DNA of 64,000 nucleotides from Festucalex cinctus (Eukaryota > Chordata > Actinopteri > Syngnathiformes > Syngnathidae). The translations under genes were made by a program, and so were the position numbers. The stretch is from the NCBI RefSeq assembly GCF_051991245.1, contig NC_135423.1, positions 12,152,501 through 12,216,500 of the forward strand, in the 5' to 3' direction. The first letter of the stretch is position 1. Every line of letters starts with the position of its first letter. Shown one piece after another: positions 55,840 through 64,000 of the stretch. The notes under the pieces are model-generated. The model was not told the origin of the DNA. It did not search any database and was given only the letters and a program-made list of their open reading frames with translations.

Positions 55840-57398
55840 ATCTCATCCAATCCAATATCACAAACATATTTTTATTCTTCCCAAGGAAGCATGTGTATTG
55901 TGTAGCTATATAAAGACAGTTTGAGGAAATGTGTGTTCCGTTATTTAATGCTCTCTCACCGACTTTATGAAGTCGGGTAGTTTTTGCTGGCGCCCTTTGT
56001 CAGCTGATGTTAGCTGGAGTGCACTGCAGCATTTTAATGGATGCATTGAAAGTGTGATTTCAGTTTGGCTCCAACTCGCAGAAACAATAACGCAAAGTTA
56101 TGGATGCCAAAGTATGTCAATGACTATGCTCATGATAGTAGTGGGTAGCCTGAAAAATGACAAGACAGAATTTAGTTTTTGTATTGTTTCAGTAAGAATT
56201 GTAGCTTATGGAAATCACGTTTCCATTTATTGCAATGTCTCATAACAGATAATTTAGCGGTTCTTGTGGTCAGTCTTTCTTTTCTTTTTTTCCCTGGTGT
56301 ACAGCACAATGAGTGGACTGGGTCTCATGATGTTTTTTTACTTCAGAAGAGGTCATGTTTTTGGTAGTTTGTTTATATTGTGGTTTGCGTGCGTAAAAAA
56401 AAATGTAATCACCCAAGAACTAGAAGAGTCAGAAGAGACGACCCTGTGTTCTCATTGTACAAGAAAATCTGAAGAGGAAAAAAAAAAAAAAAGCGTTGGC
56501 AGAGGTGTCTGCTCTTTAAATGTTGGATGTTTTGCAAATATTTAGTTTACTAGGCAGACTGCAGAAAAATATTCAATAATTCAACAAAGTAGTTATGTTT
56601 TGAAGTACCCCGGAAATGTGAAAACATTTTGGAATCATTAATCGTGTTACTTCAATTCCCACAAATAAATAGGCAAATTATTGACTTGAAAACGGGGTCA
56701 CGTATTTACTATCTTTTACTGCCACAATGTTTTGTATACATTGGCGCCGAGAGATGAGTTACTTGTTCAGTCAATTTTATGTTTTTATTTTTTTGCAAAA
56801 AAAAAAAAAAGTGACATGAGCACTGCGTGGACAGAGGAAACAAATTTTCTGAACGAATAACTAGCCTGGTGATGTACGTCAATTTGACCATTTATGTTGC
56901 CAATATTGATTTTTATATATTGTTTTAATTATTTTTTTTTTTTTGCTCAGTTGGGTTCAAATATCACATAAATATTAGGGTTCCATTTTTCCTCAATCCC
57001 ATTTTACGTCACCATTTTCAAAATGGCCAGCTCGAAGTTGAACATGCCACATGACGACCCTTCTAAGTTACACCCAATTACAGACTAAAACTGTGTTTTT
57101 GATTATGAGAATTGGTATATGTTGAATTGATAATGGATTTGGTCTGGAAAAGCCAATATGGCTGACAGAAAATGTGGAATTTTACACAATTTCTCTATAC
57201 ATATTTGATAATTGTATATTTGTATATTAACATGACTATTTTAAAAATTAAAATGGGTGCAAGCTCTTCATATGCCATGTATGTAATAGTATACATAATT
57301 AATTACCATTACTTTGCAAATTCATATAATCAGTTTCGGATGTGATAAGTTGTTTCCTTTCAGTATCTAGATTTGATAGCCCAATCATGCTAAATATT
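55840..57398. other. Unassigned DNA
   Basis: A-rich tracts lie at 56479-56493 and 56797-56811 and a T-rich tract at 56930-56944. Frames at 55967-56545 were examined and have no recognisable domain. No repeat ends. Confidence 0.4.
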
Positions 57399-57640
57399 AG
57401 TGTTGTTCCGATACCGATACTGGTATCGGCAGAGGTGCCGATACTGCATTAAAACAGTGGTATCAGTATCGGTGACTACTCACAAGTAACATGCCGATAC
57501 CATTAATTCCAACGCTAATATAGGATTTTGGATGCAGCATCTTGTGTCTTGCTCATGCACGACATTCACTGGTATGTGGCATGTTCACTGCATGCCGATC
57601 TAAGATATCCTATTGGCCCTTGAATGCTCTAAACCAATGG
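57399..57640 (+). mobile_element. TIR-element remnant (CCGATACCGATAC type)
   Basis: AGTGTTGTTCCGATACCGAT, GGTATCGGCAGAGGTGCCGA, AGTGGTATCAGTATCGGTGA and AACATGCCGATACC form the repeated GATACCGAT/ATCGG motif end of a known class of fish TIR elements (hAT-like). The right end is not recognised, so the end coordinate is approximate. Confidence 0.5.
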
Positions 57641-58309
57641 CAGGACATTAAAAAGACATTTCCTGGGCAAATGTTTTCATTTTTGTCGGTTATCATTGCT
57701 GACTCTAAAAATCAGGAACCCGATGAAAATTTGCATTTCTCTTTTATGTTTCTGGTTAATGTTTGTAACTACATTCCTATCGATGTTCCAAGGATGCTCA
57801 GGAGATATATTGTAAAAATGCTTATTAATTAGACAGCGTGGGTGTGTGTTTTACAACATACTCTGTCGTACCGCTGTTGCTGCTGCTGCTGATAATGAGA
57901 GGGTCCCTCTCGGGATGCTGAATGTTTAAATGTCACACTTTGGAAGCATTGACTGGGGCAAAATGCCATCGCTCTCCATTGACACTGAATGGAGTTGCTG
58001 CTTTTTAACACAAAAGCCAGAGGGAGAGAGCAGAGTAAAAGGCTAATTTACAATGTCAAATACTAGACCTGCTAATGTTGCAGTCCATTGAAGAGGCAGT
58101 AAAATGTGTCTAAATATTCAATTGGCTATGAAAACCCACAAATTTGACGTCAAGGAAATTGTGCCTATATGTGCCAGAGTGGTTAATTTTCTTCTCTTTT
58201 CATTGTAATGTTTATTTTTCATCACTTTCTGTTTCAATATACAGTTAATGGAATGTTTTCAATTTCATTGAAGTGGCCTTAAAAATGGCTTCCTGTCTGC
58301 AGATTCCCA
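57641..58309. other. Unassigned DNA
   Basis: No features recognised. The 96-codon frame at 57542-57832 begins inside the TIR remnant and has no domain. Confidence 0.4.
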
Positions 58310-58810
58310 TTAACTCATTTGCTCCCAATAACGTGTAAATACGTTTTTTTAATGTTTTAAGTGTCCCAAAGACGTATTTATACGTTTTTTTTGTTTTTGT
58401 TTTTTAATGCTAGAGCATACATAAGGCTTTGATGCAGCCTCTCAACTGCAAAGAACGGTCGCAGAAATGGTAGTTATTACACAAACGGCCAGCAGGTGGC
58501 AGCAGAACAAAGGAGATCAACCAGAGCCATCTAGAAAAAAAGCTCAATTACTTACAATTTTAAATAGATTTGTGAAAACTGATGAAACTTAGCTCTCTTC
58601 TAATGCTAATCGCTGCAAAACGGAAACAGAAACATACTTTTTTTCCTGGTGAAAGAAGAGACCTTAATCTTTCTTTTGATAGGTTCCATGTTTTTATAGC
58701 AATAGAACACAATATTCTATGGGCCTTGCAAAATCGGTCAAAATCCAGTAAAACAGCCGGGAGCGAACGGGACTGCTTCTGTGAAAATGGCTTGGGAGTG
58801 AATGAGTTAA
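58310..58810 (+). mobile_element. TTAA miniature element, subfamily A, copy 2
   Basis: It runs from TTAACTCATTTGCTCCCAAT to CTTGGGAGTGAATGAGTTAA (tips are inverted repeats with TTAA on both sides). It is collinear with 7354-7887, with small indels in the T-rich tract, and carries an exact copy of the CTCF-like 14-mer at 58489-58502. There is no transposase. Confidence 0.8.
58489..58502 (+). promoter_or_regulatory. CTCF-like core motif in MITE copy 2
   Basis: CCAGCAGGTGGCAG, identical to 7554-7567 and a full match to CCASYAGRKGGCRS. Confidence 0.45.
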
Positions 58811-60783
58811 GGCTTTAAAATTTGATTTGGTGTTTAAAAATGTCACTTATTTGGAACAAACACAGTTGCTACATACAATGTAATTTGTTTTGTATTTTAT
58901 CATAATGAGGAATAAGCAGAACAATCATCAAACATTTAGTTAGCCCACGTAAAACATTTGATCACAAATATAATCACATTTGTATTTTTTTTTTCTTGAT
59001 ACTGACCTCACTTCAGCTCCTCCAAATGGTCAAATTCAGTGAATGAGAATCCACACTGACCCTCTACGCCAACTTGAAAGTTTTTTTTGTTTTCATGAAT
59101 AATGTAAAGCAAGCAATGATAGTCTGCTCGATCAAGTGCTCTTTTTCTCGCTCGACCAGATTTTGTTCCTTGAGATGAGACACTCTAGAAAAAAAAACAA
59201 AAAAAAAACAGCCAACATGCAGAGGAGTACATGTGCAAAAAAAAACCAAAAAATCTCCCACATCATGTGGATACATGGCTTTTTGAAGCACAACTTCAGT
59301 TAGATGCATTGTGATTTTTTTTTTTTCCCCCCACACAGCACAGCCCTCAACCCTCAGATCAGCCATCAGTCATTCACCCTTGTGATTCAAGCTCGGAAGC
59401 CACACATTGATTTCAAGATGGCCGTTGGTGTTGACAACATGTCATTGGAGACATGCGTATGTTTAATTTAATCCTTTTCTAGTGGTAAAACTGTGAGATC
59501 CTTTCTCAGTGTTCAGATTTTTCTTTTTTTTTCTGGTTTCACATCTTTGTGGTCTCAACGGACACGGTCACATTTACTAAAAAGAAAATGTTATCATGAA
59601 TTTTAAGATAAGAGTGACCCAACTTACGAGTTTTTCGAGATGCAAGCCAATAGGACGATTTTTTGTTTTGAGCTGACTTGTCTCACTTCACAAAAAGTAG
59701 CAATTTGGCAGCTAGTGAACAGCTGCTTCAAGCGTTTTGCCATCCTATTTAAGCTTAAACTTAACAACAACATTGAAACTGTTGGACAACATCTGTAGAA
59801 CGTTTAGCGGATGTTTAGTGAACATTTTGACCTTGATGAACCCCGATGAGAAATCCAACATTTGACCCCTCAGTTTGGTACGACTCTTCAATGAACCTAA
59901 AATGAACGTTTTGGAATGCAGAAGGAATCTGGCATACCACTCCAAAAAAAACATTAGTTTCGTATTTAAGGAAACAAGCATTGTATTGTCATTGGCTTCC
60001 AAGCTGCAATATCAAGTATGTGTGATATTGCTATTGTTCGCTTAAAGACGAGGAACACAGAGTGAGGAATGGGGCACAGGTCATTGAAATGTACACACGC
60101 TTTCATCCACCCAGTGCAGAAATCAATGGTGGCGCAGCAGATGGCAGCGGGATCACTGGGGGCATGCCGCGCTCACCTCTTTGTGCTGCACTGCCTCCTG
60201 GGAAATCCAGGAAGCCTGTCCGCTATAATGAATGGAGTCTATGATGCGCACACAGTGTTTGACACGGGTGGCTCTGCCTGGCAACCGCTTAAAAGTGTGG
60301 CCTCGAGGGAGCAAACCGACATAAGAGACTACTTCAATCAAGGTTTATCTAATGGTGCAGGAATGTACCGCAAATACTTGTTCACCCCTCAGAGGAATCT
60401 TTATTTTCTTGAAAATTGGCTGACCTGACCTTATATTCTGGTCCACGGAACGGTGGCGCACATGCAAACTCACATTGAGGTTCAAACTTCAACACAATAT
60501 CAACCGAAGACCTCCAGCCGAATCTCGGTTCAATTCCAAGTTGTTTACATTTCAAAACGTACTTCCCATAAAAAAACCCAAAACAAAACATTTTTTTTGT
60601 GGTTCAAGCTAATGCATTATCAGCCTTGCATTAAGAGATTGTGAAAATTACATTTCTAACATTTATAACAGTCATGAAAATATAAACTGAAGTTATATGT
60701 TTAATAAAATTTAGATGATGTCAAACTAAAGATGTTGACTCACTGATGCATAATGAGAAGGAACAGAATATACAGGCATAAAC
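58811..60783. other. Unassigned DNA
   Basis: A short stretch at 59611-59690 (ACTTACGAGTTTTTCGAGAT) resembles a common fish MITE interior. A T-rich tract lies at 59317-59330. The 119-codon plus-strand frame at 60069-60428 is examined under rejected items. No RNA gene recognised. Confidence 0.4.
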
Positions 60784-61776
60784 CAGGGGTGTCAAACTCA
60801 TATTAACTCAGGTGGCCACATGGAGGAAAATATTTTACCAAGTGGGCCGGACCGGTACAATCAGGGTATATAACTTACAGTATAAACAATTGGCGTCAGT
60901 TATACACGGATGTGCAGGCTCGCCCTAAACAACTGTAATTACATTGTTCCAAACCAAAAACAAAAATGCAAATGGCACGTGGCAACACTTGGCCCATATG
61001 GGTGCTGGGCGTGTTATATCAACCTGCTTTGCATATATTTTATTCCCAGAATGCATTGTGTGGTGCAGTTAACTCTTTGACCGCCAAAAACGCTTAATGA
61101 CGATTAGTAAAATCACAATGTATGCCACCATAAATGTTAAATGACGTCAACTATGTATTGTTTTTGTTTGTTTGTTTTTTAATCAATAGTGTAACGTCTA
61201 AGTGCAGCCCTGCCTGGTCAATGGGCTGTGGAATCAAAAACGCTCACTAACTATGGCCAGCAGATGTCTTTTCAGTGTATGAAATTGAAATGAAACGTGA
61301 TGAAATAGAATGTTTTCGAGGATGACGTGAATGATCAAAGCATTTGTCATATCAAAGTTTTTTTTTTTTTTTTTATAATGTGTGGCAGTAAAAGAGTTAA
61401 TGAAGTTATAGGATGTTAATACATGTTGTGTGTTGGTGTTACCATTAATTGAATTTGTGGCGTATTTAACATGTTTTTGTGTTCTAACTATGTTTTGCAT
61501 TTGCATTATTAGGGTTCGAACACTTATGTAACTCGGGGCATGGAAACCAAATACAAAGAGAGGGTGAGGAGGGGATTTTTTTTCAGAGAGTGCAGTAGTG
61601 AATTGTATCAGTCAGTTCCTCTCCTCTGTCCTCGCCAGACTTGAACCGAGTGTCTTCTCTCCTTTTTGTGTCGTGTTTAACAGATTTAATTGGTCCGACA
61701 TTACTCATCTTGTGGGCCGGATTAAAACTCTTGGCAGACCTAATCCGGATCGTGGGCCGTACATTTGATACCCCTG
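60784..61776 (+). mobile_element. hAT-like element with nested MITE
   Basis: The ends CAGGGGTGTCAAACTCATAT and TACATTTGATACCCCTG are inverted repeats. Octamers gcataaac (60776-60783) and gcatatac (61777-61784) flank it, differing at one base, as an 8-bp hAT duplication. Interior GGGCCGGACC and GTGGGCCGGATTAAA blocks are typical. The TTAA element at 61069-61400 is inserted inside, so the hAT predates it. There is no transposase. Confidence 0.78.
61069..61400 (+). mobile_element. TTAA miniature element, subfamily C, short copy (332 bp)
   Basis: It begins TTAACTCTTTGACCGCCAAA and ends GTGGCAGTAAAAGAGTTAA, nested in the hAT-like element at 60784-61776. Relative to 36696-37335 about 300 bases of the interior are missing. 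The CRE octamer (61142-61149) is kept, while the CTCF-like site has decayed (CCAGCAGATGTCTT). Confidence 0.75.
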
Positions 61777-61865
61777 GCATATACAGAGCAATATTGTCAT
61801 GGTTGTTTTATCGTTAAATGTTTGTATTGAAGATTTCTACGGAGAAAAAACGTGTCTCAGTCGGA

Positions 61866-61950
61866 CGAGAAACTATCTCATCCTATTGAGAAACTTTCTC
61901 ATTGGCATGAGTATGATGTCTCATTAGGATGAGAAAGTTTCTCATTAGAA
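61866..61950. repeat. Palindromic TGAGAAA/TTTCTCA cluster
   Basis: AGAAACTATCTCATCC, TTGAGAAACTTTCTCATT, GTCTCATTAGGATGAGAA and AAGTTTCTCATTAGAAC form four partially overlapping inverted copies of a 12-to-16-base unit. It may be a TIR-like structure or a small foldback. No flanking duplication was found. Confidence 0.55.
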
Positions 61951-62867
61951 CAAGAAGCATATTACATTTTTTCCTGCAATCTTCAAGACACTTGAGGCAC
62001 ACTTGATTGTGTCCATCATTCGCAAAGACTTCCTCATCGAATCTGCAGACCTGATCATTAACACCAATCTCACCGATGAGTTTCGTGACATCATCGCTCT
62101 TGGACTGCTTCACGCAATTAATCATAGGCAATAACGTTGAAAGTTTTCATATTTTAGGGCCATTTACAAGCGCAATCGAAGCTATACTACCAGTCAGTTA
62201 ATGAGATATCACAGATATCTCAGACATTTTTTGATGACATATGTGATGACTGACAAGTACATGATGATTTTGGGAGACTGGGGCTGGGTGTCACATTGCA
62301 ATTATCGTCTCCACCAAAAGTCATTTTAACTTTATATATTTTGCAGCAAGCATTGTCCATATATAAATTCTAGCAGCAATTTTATCTTGACTCAGCCTGG
62401 ACAAATTTGGGTATAATTCCCTATTCCTTTCCAGCACAATTAATAAACAAATATATTACATAAATACATGTCAGTCTTAATCCCGCTGATGCATATCTTC
62501 AATCAACCTTCAATGGTTGTTTTAACTCCAATGAGCAACTGTCCATGGTTTTTGACTGGCCATTTGGCTTGCATGATGACATCTCATTAGCAAAGGTTCG
62601 CCGTCTGTATCTTGGCAGAGCTCGTGATTGTGTCAGAATTGCTGATAATTGGGACTCGCGCTGTGATCAACATTGCCAAGGATGTTTGCTTTCAAAGAGC
62701 TTAACCACTCATCATGATGAATTGGATTTTAATTGACAAAAGTAAGTATTGGTCATGACGGCGCAATAAATCACTTAAGGCCCCATGATGTGCTGATAGC
62801 GCAGCAGAATCAAGAATCAAGCTTAGTAGTAGACCGACATTTTCAGGAAAAATATGTATGGAATATA
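61951..62867. other. Unassigned DNA
   Basis: No recognised repeats or gene features. The 82-codon frame at 61883-62131 overlaps the palindromic cluster and shows no domain. Confidence 0.4.
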
Positions 62868-63005
62868 GCATATCGGTCCACCCTTTGTGGCGATAACAGC
62901 TTGGAAGGCTTTTTACAAGTTTCAGGAGTGTGTTTATGGCAATTTTTGACCATTTTTCCAGAAGCGCACTTGTGATGTTGGAAGAGAAGCTGCTCTAATG
63001 TATCC
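62868..63005 (-). pseudogene. Tc1-like transposase remnant, part 1
   Basis: On the minus strand this is the 3' part of a Tc1/mariner transposase gene: after the NPIEH block at 63510-63528, the nucleotide series TCTTCCAACATCACAAGTGC, GAAAAATGGTCAAAAATTGC, AAACACACTCCTGAAACTTG and ACAAAGGGTGGACC follows the order of the conserved C-terminal coding region in fish Tc1 elements. Several indels break the frame. A TTAA MITE splits it from the NPIEH part. Confidence 0.65.
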
Positions 63006-63509
63006 TTAATTCATTCACTCCCGGCCATTTTCACTGACGCAACTCACTTCGCACCTGGCTGTTATACTGGATTTTGACTGATTTTGCAAAGCCCACAGAA
63101 TATTGCCTTCTATTGCTATAAAAAAACATGGAACTACCAAAAGAAAGATGACATCAGGTAAAAAAAAAAAAAAAAAAAAAGTGTATTTCTATGTTTTCGT
63201 TTTTCAGCAATTAGCAGTAGAATATAGATAAGTTTTATCATTATTCACAAATCTGTTTAGAACTGTGGGGAAATCATATTGTTTGCAACATGGCCCTGGT
63301 TGATCTCTTATACTCTGCTTCCACCTGCTGGCCGTTTTTGTAATAACTGCCAGTGCTTCAGCCATTCTCTAGAATGCAGTTCAGAGGCTGCATCAAAGCC
63401 TTCTGTATGCTCTAGCATAAAACAAACAAATGTATAAATACGTATTTGTGACACTTAAAACATTTAAAATGGAACATATTTATACGTTTTTTGGGAGCAA
63501 ATGAGTTAA
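63006..63509 (-). mobile_element. TTAA miniature element, subfamily A, copy 3 (reverse)
   Basis: It runs from TTAATTCATTCACTCCCGGC to TTTTTTGGGAGCAAATGAGT(TAA), the reverse of copies 1 and 2. The CTCF-like site is present in reverse at 63318-63331 with one mismatch (GGAAG for GGCAG). It was inserted into a Tc1-like transposase remnant, splitting it at TTAA. A 23-A run (63158-63181) lies inside. There is no transposase. Confidence 0.8.
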
Positions 63510-63600
63510 GGTGTTCTATCGGGTTTTCTTCCCGTCCAATATCAGTACATAACTTCACAAATGTGCTTCTGGAAGAATGGTCAAAATGGTGTTCTACTAA
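63510..63600. pseudogene. Tc1-like transposase remnant, part 2, rearranged
   Basis: 63510-63528 (GGTGTTCTATCGGGTT) reads NPIEH on the minus strand, the junction of the catalytic DD(E/D) region with the Tc1 C-terminus. From about 63530, however, the plus strand reads RPISVHNFTNVLLEEWSK, which is the next Tc1 block in the opposite orientation. The remnant therefore contains an inversion or inverted duplication of the same transposase region that is also present in part 1. Confidence 0.6.
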
Positions 63601-63639
63601 TAATGTGATGTCAGCAAACATTCTATGTACTACATTTCC

Positions 63640-64000
63640 AGAGGTGGGCATTCCAACGGTACTAACACAATGTCAGTCAGCCATTCATGGAGGCCCGTTT
63701 TTTGATGAATAAAAATAAAAATAAAAATGACGGACTAAGCAGTGACAGAAGTTTGTTTTCATCTGTCAGTGAGATTGTCACTAGCCAGTTCAATTACCAA
63801 CTGACCTCTTAGTCACTTACGGACGCCCGGTTCACTGACGATTGACAAATGATGGACTGACGGACACCTTTGTGTGACTTTGTGGTTCGGCTTAAATGAC
63901 GGACTGATGATGATAAAAGGCTGCCTTGGGCGCTGACCTATGATGAATGATGGACCAGCAACATTTTGTAAATTGCCCATCACTGCTCATATCAGACAGC
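63640..64000 (+). repeat. Interspersed repeat, relative of the one at 1-204
   Basis: CAGAGGTGGGCATTCCAACG starts the copy at 63640, followed by CAGTGACAG, CACTGACGATTGAC, GGACTGACGGACAC, then GTGGTTCGGCTTAAATGACG. The order matches the minus-strand repeat at 1-204. It has many GACGGAC/GATGGAC-like motifs, so a degenerate internal tandem array is likely. It runs off the window edge. Confidence 0.5.

Noticed and set aside
60069..60428. 119-codon plus-strand frame with an upstream alternative frame
   Set aside because: It overlaps frames in another phase and on the other strand, has no recognisable domain or signal, and has no strong Kozak or splice context. I cannot support a gene.
1..64000. 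tRNA, rRNA, CRISPR array, operon, origin or attachment sites
   Set aside because: I looked for tRNA B-box sequence, regular spaced direct repeats and bacterial-style gene clusters and saw none. The only box-B-like string (GGTTCGATCAAACC at 4418) lies in a TIR-type remnant without a tRNA fold. The window is eukaryotic non-coding DNA.

Overview
This window looks like non-coding DNA from a teleost fish. The evidence is the repeat content: hAT-like elements with 8-bp target duplications, TTAA-flanked miniature transposons, Tc1/mariner remnants, L2-type LINE fragments, and LINE-like tails ending in ATGGATGGAT. Long T/A runs and microsatellites also fit. A percomorph, perhaps a syngnathid-type fish, is only a weak guess from the repeat flavour. 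I found no protein-coding gene I can defend. Nearly all open frames of 60 to 166 residues are chance frames in AT-rich DNA or run through homopolymers or repeats. The best gene-like signal is a candidate 170-bp non-coding exon at 41298-41467, with a strong acceptor and a consensus donor. The window therefore reads as intergenic DNA or the inside of one or more large introns.

Layout. 1-5.3 kb: a terminal repeat, a small hAT with its target duplication, a roughly 1-kb foldback element (2156-3200), a TIR-like element carrying an L2 reverse-transcriptase fragment, and the first solo LTR. 7-9.2 kb: two TTAA miniature elements, one nested in a LINE-like repeat. 11.5-13.5 kb: two further TIR elements and a tandem duplication. 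16.6-19.5 kb: two copies of one hAT-like family in opposite orientation, with an L2 reverse-transcriptase remnant between them. 20.9-21.2 kb: a tandem LINE-tail pair. 25.8-27 kb: a three-deep nest (Tigger-like, hAT-like, LTR). 27.8-31.3 kb: LINE-like, hAT-like and TTAA elements, and a truncated LTR that keeps its core promoter. 34-37.3 kb: a Tigger-like MITE and a long TTAA element. 41.3 kb: the candidate exon. 43-47.2 kb: an LTR fragment and another TTAA element. 47.2-55.3 kb: mostly repeat-poor unique sequence, a plausible place for conserved non-coding elements. 55.4-64 kb: a solo LTR, more TTAA elements (one nested in a hAT, one in Tc1 sequence), a rearranged Tc1 remnant, and an inverted relative of the repeat that opens the window.

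Most notable patterns. (1) One TTAA miniature-element family (six copies, two subfamilies, plus possible relatives) carries internal sites matching the CTCF core consensus. The longer-TIR subfamily also carries a perfect CRE palindrome. (2) A five-copy LTR family carries two CCAAT boxes, a TATA box and AATAAA. Its U3 has clustered GGGTCA half-sites, including a palindrome resembling the thyroid/retinoid receptor element. Both could spread regulatory sites. This is inference from motif matches and needs binding data.
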